Assembly: GCF_024400215.1 (NCBI RefSeq)
Contig: NZ_CP053748.1
Location: forward strand, 4,402,001 to 4,466,000
DNA: 64,000 nt
Direction of reading: 5' to 3'
Origin: Massilia sp. erpn
Lineage (GTDB): Bacteria > Pseudomonadota > Gammaproteobacteria > Burkholderiales > Burkholderiaceae_D
Shown: positions 26,493 to 36,239 of the stretch, one piece after another
Layout of the letters: each line of letters begins with the position of its first letter
Numbering within the stretch: the stretch's first letter is position 1
Position numbers and translations under genes: made by a program
Notes under the pieces: model-generated
Database searches by the model: none
The model's input: only the letters and a program-made list of their open reading frames with translations
What the model was told of the DNA's origin: nothing

Positions 26493-26912
26493 ATGGCTGA
26501 CTGGATCATGTGGTTGATTGCCGCGGGCGCGGTACTGATCCTGGAACTGTTCACCGGCACTTTCTATCTGCTGATGGTAGCCATCGGCATGGGCGCGGGT
26601 TCCCTGGTGGCGCTGGCGCGCATCGACTTGCCGGGCCAGTTGCTGGTGGCCGCCTTGGTCGGCGTGGTCGCCACGCTGCTGCTGCGCCGCAGCCGCTTTG
26701 GCCGCAGTGCCAAGGTCGATGCGGCGGCCGATCCGAACGTGAATATGGATATCGGCCAGACCGTGCACGTGACGGCATGGCAGGACCACACGGCACGCGT
26801 CATGTACCGCGGCGCCTTGTGGGATGTGGAACTGGAAGCCGGCGCCGAGGCGGCGCCTGGTGTATTCCGGATTCATGAGGTACGAGGCAGCCGGCTGATC
26901 GTCGGCGTCTGA
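26493..26912 (+). CDS. NfeD-family membrane protein
   Basis: 139 residues: two or three N-terminal membrane helices (about 5-65) and a C-terminal OB-fold (about 80-139: DIGQTVHVTAWQDHTARVMYRG). This short NfeD type is found beside SPFH genes and is thought to act with them in membrane microdomains. A GGGAGG site precedes the ATG and the SPFH gene starts 26 bases downstream. Confidence 0.88.
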   Translation: MADWIMWLIAAGAVLILELFTGTFYLLMVAIGMGAGSLVALARIDLPGQLLVAALVGVVATLLLRRSRFGRSAKVDAAADPNVNMDIGQTVHVTAWQDHTARVMYRGALWDVELEAGAEAAPGVFRIHEVRGSRLIVGV

Positions 26913-26938
26913 TTAAGTTTTTACAAGGAGCGGTACAT

Positions 26939-27859
26939 ATGGAAATTACCTTTGGCAGCGTGACGCTGGTTCTCTTTATTTTGGCCCTGGTCTTCGTCTT
27001 CAAGACCATCAATGTGGTGCCGCAGCAGCATGCCTGGGTGGTGGAGCGCCTCGGCAAGTACCATTCGACGCTGGGTCCGGGCCTGAATATCGTGATTCCT
27101 TTCATCGACCGCATCGCCTACAAGCACGTGCTCAAAGAGATTCCGCTCGACGTGCCGCCGCAGGTCTGCATCACCAAGGACAATACCCAGCTGCAGGTGG
27201 ACGGCATCCTGTACTTCCAGGTGACGGACGCCATGCGCGCCTCCTACGGTTCGTCCAATTACATCGCCGCGATCACCCAGCTGGCCCAGACCACGTTGCG
27301 TTCCGTGATCGGCCGCATGGAGCTGGATAAGACCTTCGAGGAGCGCGATCACATCAACACCACGGTGGTCAACGCCATCGACGAATCGGCCGCCAACTGG
27401 GGCGTGAAGGTGCTGCGCTACGAGATCAAGGATCTGACGCCGCCGACCGAAATCCTGCACGCGATGCAGGCCCAGATCACGGCAGAACGCGGCAAGCGCG
27501 CCCTGATCGCCGCATCCGAAGGCCGCAAACAGGAGCAGATCAATATCGCCAACGGCGAACGCGAAGCCAATATTGCCCGTTCCGAAGGCGAGAAGCAGGC
27601 TGCCATCAACCGCGCCCAGGGCGAGGCTGCCGCCATCGTGGCGATCGCCGATGCAACCGCCGGTGCGTTGCGCCAGGTGGGTGACGCGATCAAGGCGCCG
27701 GGTGGCGAGGAGGCGATGAACCTGAAAGTGGCCGAGCAGTATGTGGATGCTTTCGGCAAGCTGGCCAAGACCAACAACTCGCTGATCGTGCCGGCCAACC
27801 TGGGCGATATGAGCGGCTTGATCGCCACCGCCATGCAGGTAGTGAAGACGCAGAAGTAA
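26939..27859 (+). CDS. SPFH/stomatin-like membrane protein (QmcA type)
   Basis: 306 residues with an N-terminal membrane anchor (TLVLFILALVFVFKTINVV), an SPFH domain (about 25-200: QQHAWVVERLGKYHSTLGPGL) and an Ala/Glu-rich coiled coil (EREANIARSEGEKQAAI). Scaffold protein of membrane microdomains, modulating membrane proteases. Paired with nfeD directly upstream, a very common two-gene unit. Confidence 0.92.
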   Translation: MEITFGSVTLVLFILALVFVFKTINVVPQQHAWVVERLGKYHSTLGPGLNIVIPFIDRIAYKHVLKEIPLDVPPQVCITKDNTQLQVDGILYFQVTDAMRASYGSSNYIAAITQLAQTTLRSVIGRMELDKTFEERDHINTTVVNAIDESAANWGVKVLRYEIKDLTPPTEILHAMQAQITAERGKRALIAASEGRKQEQINIANGEREANIARSEGEKQAAINRAQGEAAAIVAIADATAGALRQVGDAIKAPGGEEAMNLKVAEQYVDAFGKLAKTNNSLIVPANLGDMSGLIATAMQVVKTQK

Positions 27860-27865
27860 TCCTGT

Positions 27866-27886
27866 GCGCCGCCGCCGGGGCGGCGC
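27866..27886. repeat. GC-rich hairpin after the SPFH gene
   Basis: GCGCCGCC / GGCGGCGC with a 5-base loop. No T run, so termination is uncertain. TACAAT follows at 27887 and could be a -10 for the next gene. Confidence 0.45.
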
Positions 27887-27914
27887 TACAATGCGGCTTT
27901 AACGGGAGACAGCT

Positions 27915-28334
27915 ATGGGAACTTGGGCCATCGGACCTTACGGCAATGACTGCGCGCAGGACTGGGTAGAGGATCTGCAGGAATCGAAAGACCTGTACTT
28001 CATCGAAGAGACGCTGAGCAATGTGCTCGCCAGCGAAGGTGCACAGGAACTGGAAGCGCCGTATGGGGAAGAGGGCATTGCCGCCGCCGAAACCCTGGCC
28101 CGCCTGGAAGGCAAGGGCGCTGCGGCCGACGAGGATACCGGCGAGGTCGATGAGTGGGTGACAGCTGTGCGCCCGAAATACAAGCACCGCGCCGACCTGG
28201 TGGAAAAGGCAGGCCGCGTGCTGGACCTGGTGCTGTCCGAAGCTTCCGAACTGCGCCAGTTGTGGGAAGAGGCTGAGGAATACGCCGATTGGCGCGCCTC
28301 GGTGGAAGGCATCAAGGCCCGTCTGGCTTCCTGA
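27915..28334 (+). CDS. DUF4259 family protein
   Basis: 139 residues, soluble and acidic. The start MGTWAIGPYGNDCAQDWVEDL is the DUF4259 signature. Function unknown; some members occur near toxin immunity genes. Its ribosome site is GGGAG. The next gene begins 23 bases after it. Confidence 0.82.
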   Translation: MGTWAIGPYGNDCAQDWVEDLQESKDLYFIEETLSNVLASEGAQELEAPYGEEGIAAAETLARLEGKGAAADEDTGEVDEWVTAVRPKYKHRADLVEKAGRVLDLVLSEASELRQLWEEAEEYADWRASVEGIKARLAS

Positions 28335-28357
28335 TTCCGCAACGCGAGAGGATAGCC

Positions 28358-29596
28358 ATGGCTGCATTCAATAGACAGCGCCCGCGCGGCGCGATGAAGG
28401 CATTCGCACTGGCAGCACTGGCGCTGGCCGCCGCCGGTCCTGCCGCCGCGCAAGCCACAGGTGCCGCCGATGCACCTATCCCGACCCAATCCAGCGCCGT
28501 GGCGGAGCAGGAAACCGGCCGCCGTCTGGCTGCGCTGCGCCTGCTGCCGCTGGCCAGCGGCGAGGCGGCCATCCAGGCGCAGCGCCGCCAGCTCGATAAC
28601 AACTGGCGCTATTTTGGCGATAATCGCGGCGCCGCCTTGCCCGTGCTGCGGCGCGAGCTGGCCGCCGAGCTGCGCAAACCGAAGCCGCATTCTTTGCTGT
28701 TGCTGGAAAGCGGCTACTTCCTGCGCCAGCTAGGCGAAACTGCCGACCATGCGCTGGCGATGCAGGCCTTGCTGGCGCTGGACGTCGGCGATCCGGCCAT
28801 CGGGCAAAACAGCGCCCAGCTGTTCCGCTTTGTCCATTTGAGCGCGCAGCAGCACGATGCCCGCCTGCTGCCGCTGATCGACAAATTCTTCTTGCGCGGG
28901 AAGGTCACGGTCTTCATTCCACAGCATGGCTTCACGGTCGATGAAACCTCGGTCTGCGTCTTCCTGTACGGCCTGTACGGCCGCGCCGGCGAAGACCATC
29001 TGCGCGCACTGCTGGGCGACGCCGGCATCGCCAACAAGGTGCTGGAAACCCTGATCTGGACCGGCTCGCCCGACAGCGTGCCGGCCGTGGCGGCTCTGCT
29101 GCAAACCAGCCGCGACGCCGACACCTTCTCGCGCGCCCTCAGCTTCCTGCTGCGCAGCGGCGGCCCGCAGGGCCGGGATGCTTTGCTCGCCGTCGATCCA
29201 CGCCAGCTTGAAGGCAAGCCGCGCCAGTTCTATGAGCAGATCCGGCCGCAATTGCACGAGACCAGCTTTGCCACCTTACGCGAGCAGCTGGACGAATTGC
29301 CGGTAGCGCCAGCGGCCGGCGGCAAAGCGCAGAATTCCCGCCCCAGGCTGGACGACGCCGGCATGCGCCAGCGCCTGAACGAAATCTATGAACACTACGG
29401 CCGCTATGAGGACGTGCAGCCGGCGCAAATCGCCGCCTCCACCTTGCCCGCCGGTTTCCTGATCGAGCAGGTCACCCGCATCCGCGAACGCAGCTTCCTG
29501 CGTGTCACCGGCGAGGCGCTGAGCGACATTGACATGAGCAACACCCTGTTGAACACCCTGCGCTACCGGCCCGACGCAGCGGGCGCCAAGCCTTGA
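28358..29596 (+). CDS. Exported helical-repeat-like protein of unknown function
   Basis: 412 residues from ATG 28358 (GAGAGGA site); an in-frame ATG 12 codons later (MKAFALAALALAAAGPAAAQ) is an alternative that opens directly on the signal peptide. The mature part is helical, with segments such as VPAVAALLQTSRDADTFSRAL that resemble HEAT-type repeats (scoring units lost or moved one by one). No catalytic motif seen. Followed 10 bases later by a DUF1993 gene, probably in one operon. Confidence 0.72.
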   Translation: MAAFNRQRPRGAMKAFALAALALAAAGPAAAQATGAADAPIPTQSSAVAEQETGRRLAALRLLPLASGEAAIQAQRRQLDNNWRYFGDNRGAALPVLRRELAAELRKPKPHSLLLLESGYFLRQLGETADHALAMQALLALDVGDPAIGQNSAQLFRFVHLSAQQHDARLLPLIDKFFLRGKVTVFIPQHGFTVDETSVCVFLYGLYGRAGEDHLRALLGDAGIANKVLETLIWTGSPDSVPAVAALLQTSRDADTFSRALSFLLRSGGPQGRDALLAVDPRQLEGKPRQFYEQIRPQLHETSFATLREQLDELPVAPAAGGKAQNSRPRLDDAGMRQRLNEIYEHYGRYEDVQPAQIAASTLPAGFLIEQVTRIRERSFLRVTGEALSDIDMSNTLLNTLRYRPDAAGAKP

Positions 29597-29606
29597 AGGA
29601 GCAGCA

Positions 29607-30191
29607 TTGCCAAGCGCACCATTGGATGAACGACAAGCCAATTCGCCACCGGACCAAGGCGCGGCGCTGACGCTGCATGCGGCGTCGGTGCCGGTGTTCC
29701 TGCACTATCTGGAGCGGCTGGACGCCCTGGTGGCGCTCGCCGAGCGGCACGAAGCAGGGCGGATGCCGGGCGCCTCCCTGCTGCATGCCGCCCTGGCCGA
29801 GGGCATGTTCGCCTTTGCCCAGCAGGTGCAGATTGCCGCCGGCTTTGCCGTGCGCGCCTGCTGCCCCTTGCTGGAGATCGAACCGCCGCAGTTGGCCGGC
29901 GGCGACGGCAGCTGGCATCAGCTGCACGAGCGCATCGGCGCGGTGCGCGCCTTTCTCGCAGCAATAGATGTGGAGCGGATGAATGCCGGCGCGCGGCGCG
30001 AATTGAACACGGTTGCCGGCCGTGCCGCGCCCAGCTTCAATGGCGCCGATTTCGTCCTGCGCTATGCCTTGCCCAATTTCTTCTTCCACCTGGCCATGGC
30101 CTATGCGATCTTGCGCAAGGAAGGCCTGCCGGTCGGCAAGCAGGACTTTGACGGCTACCATGCCTATCCGGCCGGATTCAGTTTTCTCTAA
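29607..30191 (+). CDS. DUF1993 family protein
   Basis: 194 residues, soluble helical bundle of the DinB-like superfamily. ALTLHAASVPVFLHYLERLDAL and the C-terminal YALPNFFFHLAMAYAILRKEG followed by GKQDFDGY fit DUF1993. The start is TTG at 29607: AAGGAG lies 5 bases before it and no ATG occurs before the conserved domain. Function unknown. Confidence 0.78.
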   Translation: MPSAPLDERQANSPPDQGAALTLHAASVPVFLHYLERLDALVALAERHEAGRMPGASLLHAALAEGMFAFAQQVQIAAGFAVRACCPLLEIEPPQLAGGDGSWHQLHERIGAVRAFLAAIDVERMNAGARRELNTVAGRAAPSFNGADFVLRYALPNFFFHLAMAYAILRKEGLPVGKQDFDGYHAYPAGFSFL

Positions 30192-30288
30192 GCCTGCGCG
30201 CCCCTCCCGCTTTGCCCCCTTACCGCCGCGTCTTCCCCGGATGCGGCGGCGGTAACAATTATTTCATAAAAACCATGATAATTCCTAA

Positions 30289-30317
30289 TTGAAATTGTCA
30301 AATTGAAATGTTATAGT
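30289..30317 (+). promoter_or_regulatory. Promoter of the split RHS locus
   Basis: TTGAAA (30289-30294), 17-base spacer, TATAGT (30312-30317), within an AT-rich 200-base gap. The leader to the first RHS gene is about 85 bases. Confidence 0.6.
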
Positions 30318-30409
30318 CGCCCCAGACTTATCTTTTAGTAAATTATTCCCGATAACCAAGTTTGGCGCAGATGCCGCTTGCCGTCGGTTTCTAATAAAAA
30401 GGGGGCGGG

Positions 30410-33400
30410 ATGAAGTATCCGCGATATACCAAGACGATGATGATGACGCTGGTGGCCAGCCTGACGCTGGCTGCGGCACAGGCCCAGACGGCCAAGGCGC
30501 CGAAGCCGCCGGTCGTGGCGCAGAAAAAAGCCGCCGCGGCGCTGGCGGCGGGCGACGAGCTGCCCAGTAATACGATGACCGCGCATGCCGGCTTGCAAAG
30601 CCAGTATGGCGGCCGCGCCGCGGCGCGTGGTTTCCATGAAGTGGTGGACCCGTACAGCGGCAACCTGACGGTCAAGATGGAAGCGCTGACGGTGCCAGGC
30701 AATGGCGGCCAGGACATCACCGTCGGCTGGACCTATAAGATGGAAGGCCTGTCCAACTATGGCAGCAGCAGTCCTGCGGTGGACAGCAAGGCGGTTTTTT
30801 CGACCGCGGGCCATGCGCCTTGGCAGCTTGATGTGGCGCCGCTGGTGGTATTCAGTTATTCCAACGATGCCGGTGCTTTTCCCGACGCCTGCCAGGCCTC
30901 CAGCAGCTCGCCGCTGTATGTTGGCCGCCAGGTGATCCTGCAGACAGCCGGCGGCCGTTCCGAGTCCTTTTACTTCATGGCTTCGGGTATCTATGAGACC
31001 AAGAGCCATTGGCGTTTGAGCTGCGATAACGCCAGCAATACCCATGTGCTGCGCAGTCCGGACGGTACCAGCTACCGCCTCGGCATGAAGAGCGAGCACA
31101 GTTTCTTTGAACTGCAAGTTGGTCAGAATCAGACCACGTACCAGACCACCCGGGCCACTGACCGCAACGGAAACTACTACGATATCGCCTATCAGGCGGT
31201 AGCACGCCAGCAGTGTGTGGATTCGAGGCCCGGTGCCATTAGCACGGTGCGCCTGCCATCGCAGATCAGCGCCAGTGATGGCCGCGTCATCAAATTCAAT
31301 TATGACCTGGGCGAACAGAATTGCGGCAACCGCGATACCTGGCGCAGTCCACGGCTGCAAAGCGTGGAGGGGCCCGATGGCGCGGTCTGGCGCTTTGAGT
31401 ACCATCCCCGGTTTTACAAATACCACCGCTATCCGAACGGTATAGGTTCCTACTACTACGTGGGCGGGCAGCTGGCCAAGGTGATCCAGCCGGACGGTAC
31501 CTCCTATGCTTTCAGCTATCCCGACAGCTGCCCGACGACGAATGCTGCCGGCATCCTGATGCTGTGCGATTTCGAGCCGCTGAAAACGATCACGCTGCCC
31601 ACCGGCGGCACCAGCAGCTATACCTACCGTACTTTCTTCGATTTCCCGGCCGAGGGATATTCCACGTACGCGCTGGAAGGATGGTCGAGCCCACCAAGCG
31701 AGGAATATCTCGATACCTGGGACTACGTCCTGGAAAATGCGCATATGGCCTGGGGCCAGCCCGACGTGCTGGAGCGCCGCACCAGCGACGGCGGCGTCTG
31801 GACCTACAGCTATGACCGGCCGATCTCGAAAAACGTGCCCGAGGGCAGCCTCGACACCGTCACCATCGATGGTCCGGCAGGACGTGAAGTGCGCCGTTTC
31901 TACGGCCTGGGCTACTTCACGCCGACCGCGCTGGCTGCCGTTCCAGCCTGGCATAACGTCTGCAACACCAAGCGTCCCGAGTACAACACCTATTGCGGCA
32001 TCGCCGGCAAGCCCGGTGCATGGAAGATCGGCTTGCCGGTCGATCTCGCCCTGGGCGACGGCTACCGGGAAAGCTATGTGTACCAGCCGCGCGTGCTGTC
32101 TACCGCCGACACGCAGGAAGTCGCCAGTCGTCTGCGCATCAGTGACGACCAGGTTCTGATTCCCGACCTGCAAAGCAAGACCATCGTCCTCAATGGCGTC
32201 AGCTTCACCACCAGCTATGCGAACTATGATGCGCATGGCAATCCCGGCACGATCACCGAAGCCGGACCGCGCGGCGGCAACCGCAGCACCAGCGTCGCCT
32301 ACTACAAGGATCTGGGCAAATGGATCCTGAAGCAGGTCAAGGATGAAAGCTTCAGCGGCAGCGCCACCACGCGCAGCTTCGACGGCAACGGCAATCTGCT
32401 GTCGATGAGCACGGACGGCGTGACGACTTCCTACACCTACGATGGCCAGGGCAATGTGGCCAGCGCCACCTTCCCGCGCAATCTGGTGCACAGCTACTCC
32501 AATTACAAGCGCGGCATCCCGCAAAGCGAGACCCAGCCGGAAGGCGTGCAGATCACGCGCACCGTCAGCGCGGCCGGGGCGCTGCTGTCGGAAACCAATG
32601 GCGAAGGCAAGACCCGCAGCTATGGCTTCGACACCATGAACCGGATGACGTCGATCACTTATCCGCGCGGGAACGCCACCAGCATTTCCTACAGCGCCAA
32701 TGGCAAGACCATGACGCGCGGCAGCCTGGTGGAGAGCACGGTATACGACGGCTTCGGCCGGCCGCAGAGCGTGACCCTGGGCGGCATCACGCGTAGCTAT
32801 AGCTACGATGCGCTGGGCCGCAAGACCTTCGAATCGAATCCGGGCAGCTCGGCGGGTACCGGCTACCAGTACGATATCCTGAACCGCCCGACGCGCGTGT
32901 CGAACGCGGATGGCAGTTCGCAGACCATCAGCTATGCCGGCGTCGACAAGACCGTGGTGGACGAGCGCAATAATTCGACCACCCTGCAGTACCGCGCTTA
33001 CGGCAATCTGCAGCAGCTGTTCCTGATGGGCGTGCTGGCGGCCGAACCGGCAATGAACGTCAGTGTGGCGCGCAATACGCGCGACCTGACCACCAGCGTG
33101 AGCCAGGGCGGCCTGACGCGCAGCTATGGCTACAACGGCAATTATTATCTGACCTCGGTCATCAATCCGGAAACCGGTACCACTACGTATGGCCGCGATG
33201 AGGCGGGCAATATGACCAGCCGCCAGGTGGGTTCCTCCGGCCAGGTCACGTTCGGCTACGATGGCCGCAACCGCGTCAAGACGGCCACCTATCCAAGCGG
33301 CACGCCGTCGGTCAGCTATACCTACACCAGGACCGACAAGATCAAGACCATCTCGTCCAGCGCCGGTAACCGCGTCAACGACTATGATGCGAACGATAAT

Positions 33401-34243
33401 CTGAACAGCGAAAGCGTGAGCGTCGACGGCCTGACCTTCACCACCGGTTATGCTTACAACGCCAACGACCAGCTGGACTCGATAACCTATCCGCGCTCGG
33501 GCCGGGTGGTCTCCTTCGTGCCCGATGTGCTGGGCCGGCCAACCCAGGTCTCCGGTTATGTGACGGGCATCGGTTACTGGCCTTCCGGGCAGATCAGCCA
33601 GATCAATTATGCCAATGGCACCAGCAGCACGTATCGCCAGCATGCGCGCCTGTGGCCCAGTTCCTTCAGCACGGTCAAGGGTGGTGCCACGTATTTCGAC
33701 AGCAGCTACGATTACGATGGCGTCGGCAACCTGACCACGATCCGCAACAGCGTGGACGGCAGCTACAACCGTACCCTGGGCTACGATGGCGCCAACCGCC
33801 TGACCAGCATTGCCGGTCCCTGGGGCGCGGGCAGCATCCAGTACGATGGCGCCGGCAATATCAAGAGCCAGACCTTCGGTTCCAGTGCGCTGAATTACAG
33901 CTACGACGGCGCAAACCGTCTCGACAGCATCTTTGGCGAGCGCTCGACGCGCTTCACTTACGACGCCTACGGCAATGTCAGCACGGCCTCCGGCAATGCC
34001 TATGCCTATGACGACATGACCAATCTGCGTTGCGTCAACTGCGCCAATGCGGCCCTGAAGACCGAATACAGCTATGACGGTGCGAACCGCCGGCTGATGG
34101 TCAACAAGGCTGGCGTCAAGTCCTATGAGATCTACGGCTCGCATGGCAACCAGCTGATTGAATTCACGCCGAGTCAATCCAATAAATTGATCGAGTACTT
34201 CTATTTGGGCGGGAAACGCATCGCTCAAACGGTTACTCCCTGA
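30410..34243 (+). CDS. Secreted RHS/YD-repeat shell protein lacking the core terminus
   Basis: 1277 residues with a Sec signal peptide ending near AAAQAQ. Residues 40-560 are a beta-rich N-terminal RHS region (DPYSGNLTVKMEAL); about 600-1270 is a run of YD repeats (SYTYDGQGNVAS, YSYDALGRKTFES, YGRDEAGNMTSRQ, LGYDGANRLTSI, FTYDAYGNVST). It stops at LIEYFYLGGKRIAQTVTP, the place where ordinary RHS proteins run on into the conserved core (YYHTDALGSP). That missing part is in the next gene, which has its own signal peptide. No VgrG, PAAR or Hcp is nearby, so export is by Sec. Function: likely half of a toxin-encapsulating shell. Confidence 0.88.
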   Translation: MKYPRYTKTMMMTLVASLTLAAAQAQTAKAPKPPVVAQKKAAAALAAGDELPSNTMTAHAGLQSQYGGRAAARGFHEVVDPYSGNLTVKMEALTVPGNGGQDITVGWTYKMEGLSNYGSSSPAVDSKAVFSTAGHAPWQLDVAPLVVFSYSNDAGAFPDACQASSSSPLYVGRQVILQTAGGRSESFYFMASGIYETKSHWRLSCDNASNTHVLRSPDGTSYRLGMKSEHSFFELQVGQNQTTYQTTRATDRNGNYYDIAYQAVARQQCVDSRPGAISTVRLPSQISASDGRVIKFNYDLGEQNCGNRDTWRSPRLQSVEGPDGAVWRFEYHPRFYKYHRYPNGIGSYYYVGGQLAKVIQPDGTSYAFSYPDSCPTTNAAGILMLCDFEPLKTITLPTGGTSSYTYRTFFDFPAEGYSTYALEGWSSPPSEEYLDTWDYVLENAHMAWGQPDVLERRTSDGGVWTYSYDRPISKNVPEGSLDTVTIDGPAGREVRRFYGLGYFTPTALAAVPAWHNVCNTKRPEYNTYCGIAGKPGAWKIGLPVDLALGDGYRESYVYQPRVLSTADTQEVASRLRISDDQVLIPDLQSKTIVLNGVSFTTSYANYDAHGNPGTITEAGPRGGNRSTSVAYYKDLGKWILKQVKDESFSGSATTRSFDGNGNLLSMSTDGVTTSYTYDGQGNVASATFPRNLVHSYSNYKRGIPQSETQPEGVQITRTVSAAGALLSETNGEGKTRSYGFDTMNRMTSITYPRGNATSISYSANGKTMTRGSLVESTVYDGFGRPQSVTLGGITRSYSYDALGRKTFESNPGSSAGTGYQYDILNRPTRVSNADGSSQTISYAGVDKTVVDERNNSTTLQYRAYGNLQQLFLMGVLAAEPAMNVSVARNTRDLTTSVSQGGLTRSYGYNGNYYLTSVINPETGTTTYGRDEAGNMTSRQVGSSGQVTFGYDGRNRVKTATYPSGTPSVSYTYTRTDKIKTISSSAGNRVNDYDANDNLNSESVSVDGLTFTTGYAYNANDQLDSITYPRSGRVVSFVPDVLGRPTQVSGYVTGIGYWPSGQISQINYANGTSSTYRQHARLWPSSFSTVKGGATYFDSSYDYDGVGNLTTIRNSVDGSYNRTLGYDGANRLTSIAGPWGAGSIQYDGAGNIKSQTFGSSALNYSYDGANRLDSIFGERSTRFTYDAYGNVSTASGNAYAYDDMTNLRCVNCANAALKTEYSYDGANRRLMVNKAGVKSYEIYGSHGNQLIEFTPSQSNKLIEYFYLGGKRIAQTVTP

Positions 34244-34270
34244 TCGGCTAACGCATAAGAGAAAACGTTC

Positions 34271-36229
34271 ATGACATATCCACTCAATCCGTTTGCCTGG
34301 TTGGTCCAGTACTGGAGAAAACTGGGAACCCAGGCTGTGAGCCTGCTGCTGTTGCTGGTCCTGGGCGGCCTGCTGGCGCCGGCCCGGGCCCAGGTCAACG
34401 ATGCGCAATTCGTCGCGCAAAATGTGCCGGCCGTGATGACGGCGGGCCAGACCTATAGCGTTTCGGTGACGATGAAAAATAGCGGTGGCAAGAACTGGAC
34501 TGCCGCCAGCATGCACCGTCTGGGTTCACAAGCACCCCAGGACAACCAGACCTGGGATGGCGGCCGTACCCTTATGGATAACGGCGCCACGGTGGCGCCT
34601 GGCCAGCAATACACCTTCACCTTCAACGTGAAAGCGCCCGCCACGGCCGGTACCTACAACTTCCAGCGCCGCATGGTGCAGGAAGCGGTGGAATGGTTCG
34701 GCGAAATGACGCCGAACGTGGCGGTACAGGTCAATCCGCCGCCGCCGAACCAGGCGCAGTTCGTGTCGCACAGCGTGCCGGCGTCGATGACGGCGGGGAC
34801 CACCTATAACGTCTCCGTTACGTTCAAAAATACCGGCACGGCCACCTGGACCGCTGCCACCGCGTACAAGCTCGGTTCGCAAAATCCGCAGGATAGCGCC
34901 ACCTGGGGCATGAGCCGGGTCGATGTGCCTACCTCAGTGGCGCCGGGCCAGAACGCGACGTTCAGCTTTGCCGTCAAGGCACCGCCAAGCGCCGGCACTT
35001 ACGGCTTCCAGTGGCGCATGCTGCGCGAGTATATCGAATGGTTTGGCGACACCTCGCCGAATGTGAATGTCAGCGTCAGCGGCGGCACGCCGCCGGCCGC
35101 GCCGACCGTTTCGGCCAGCCGCACGCCGTCGCCGCTGGTACCGGGCGCCGCTTTTACCGTCAACTGGAATTCGACCAACGCCTCCACTGTGTCGTACAGC
35201 TGCAGCGTGAGCGGCATCGGTGCGGTGGGCAGCGCCAGCGTCAGCCCGGCAGGCACTATGCAGGGCGTGGCCGCGGCTGAATGGACCGGCAAGACGCTGA
35301 GCTGCGTCTGGACCGCCACCGGCGCCGGCGGCAGCAAGACGTATACCGAAACCGTGGGCGTGGCGGCACCTTCGGTCACCGGCACCACCTACTTCCACAA
35401 CGATGTGGCGGGCACCCCCATGCTGGCCACCGACAGCAACGGCAACGTGGCATGGCAGGAGAACTACCGTCCCTACGGCGAGCAGTTGAACAAGGCCGCC
35501 GCCAGCAGCAATAACAAGCTCTGGTTCGCCGGCAAGCCGTATGACCGCAATACCGGCTTAAGCTATATGGGCGCCCGTTACTACAATCCGGAACTGGGCC
35601 GCTTCTACGGCATCGATCCGGCCACGGTGGACCCGGCCGATGTGCACAGCTTCAACCGCTATGCCTACGCCAATAACAATCCCTACCGTTTCGTCGATCC
35701 GGACGGCCATAGCCCGCTCGACGTGGCCTTCCTCGTCTACGATCTGGGCAAGCTGGGGCTGGCCGTTTATACTGGCGTGGGTGTGGGCGCGGCCATGGTC
35801 GATGTCGGCCTGAGCGTGGTCGGCGTCGCCAGTCCGATTCCCGGCGTGGGCCAGGCCTTCAAGGCCTTGCGCGCGACCGAGCATGCGGTCGGCGCGGCGC
35901 GCGCGGTGTCGCACGGCCTGTCAGGCTTCCAGAAAGCGGCCAACTATGGCATCCAGTCGTACAAGGATCTGAAGAAGCTGACCGCAGGCACCGGCCTGGA
36001 AGCCCACCACCTGATCGAAAAACGTTTCGCCAGCGTGCTGGGCGTGGCCGAGAAGGAAATGAAGTCGATCGCGCTGACCGAGGCCGAGCACCAGGCATTC
36101 ACCAATGCCTGGCGCAAGCTGATTCCTTATGGCGAAGGCACGGCGAACGCGACCAAGGATCAGGTGGAATCGGCGGCCAAGCAGATTTACAAAAATTATC
36201 CAGAAATTTTGAAAGCCTTGGGCTTGTAA
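34271..36229 (+). CDS. Secreted NBR1-Ig/RHS-core protein with HNH-like C-terminal toxin
   Basis: 652 residues, 27 bases after the shell gene. Signal peptide about 1-42 (ending PARAQV). Two NBR1-like Ig domains follow (about 43-155 and 160-270; FVAQNVPAVMTAGQTYSVSV and FVSHSVPASMTAGTTYNVSV), then a third Ig-like domain (275-370). The RHS core is at about 373-480: YFHNDVAGTPMLATDSNG, GARYYNPELGRF, NPYRFVDPDGH. After a hydrophobic linker the variable C terminus has EAHHLIEKRF (His579, His580), like HNH/LHH nucleases of polymorphic toxins. Acts with the upstream shell; the gene after it is the likely immunity gene. Confidence 0.85.
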   Translation: MTYPLNPFAWLVQYWRKLGTQAVSLLLLLVLGGLLAPARAQVNDAQFVAQNVPAVMTAGQTYSVSVTMKNSGGKNWTAASMHRLGSQAPQDNQTWDGGRTLMDNGATVAPGQQYTFTFNVKAPATAGTYNFQRRMVQEAVEWFGEMTPNVAVQVNPPPPNQAQFVSHSVPASMTAGTTYNVSVTFKNTGTATWTAATAYKLGSQNPQDSATWGMSRVDVPTSVAPGQNATFSFAVKAPPSAGTYGFQWRMLREYIEWFGDTSPNVNVSVSGGTPPAAPTVSASRTPSPLVPGAAFTVNWNSTNASTVSYSCSVSGIGAVGSASVSPAGTMQGVAAAEWTGKTLSCVWTATGAGGSKTYTETVGVAAPSVTGTTYFHNDVAGTPMLATDSNGNVAWQENYRPYGEQLNKAAASSNNKLWFAGKPYDRNTGLSYMGARYYNPELGRFYGIDPATVDPADVHSFNRYAYANNNPYRFVDPDGHSPLDVAFLVYDLGKLGLAVYTGVGVGAAMVDVGLSVVGVASPIPGVGQAFKALRATEHAVGAARAVSHGLSGFQKAANYGIQSYKDLKKLTAGTGLEAHHLIEKRFASVLGVAEKEMKSIALTEAEHQAFTNAWRKLIPYGEGTANATKDQVESAAKQIYKNYPEILKALGL

Positions 36230-36239
36230 TAGCGAGTTT

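Noticed and set aside
23807..26560. A 917-codon open frame on the minus strand over ppsA
   Set aside because: Antisense shadow of ppsA, crossing the ppsA terminator and promoters.
34160..34300. A frameshift joining the two RHS genes into one
   Set aside because: The second gene has its own start, signal peptide and three Ig-like domains before the core, and the gap is 27 bases with a normal stop, so a single frameshift would not restore an ordinary RHS chain.
30335..34516. A 1393-codon open frame on the minus strand across the RHS gene
   Set aside because: It is antisense to a clear YD-repeat protein; its translation has no known domain and arises from GC-rich codon bias.
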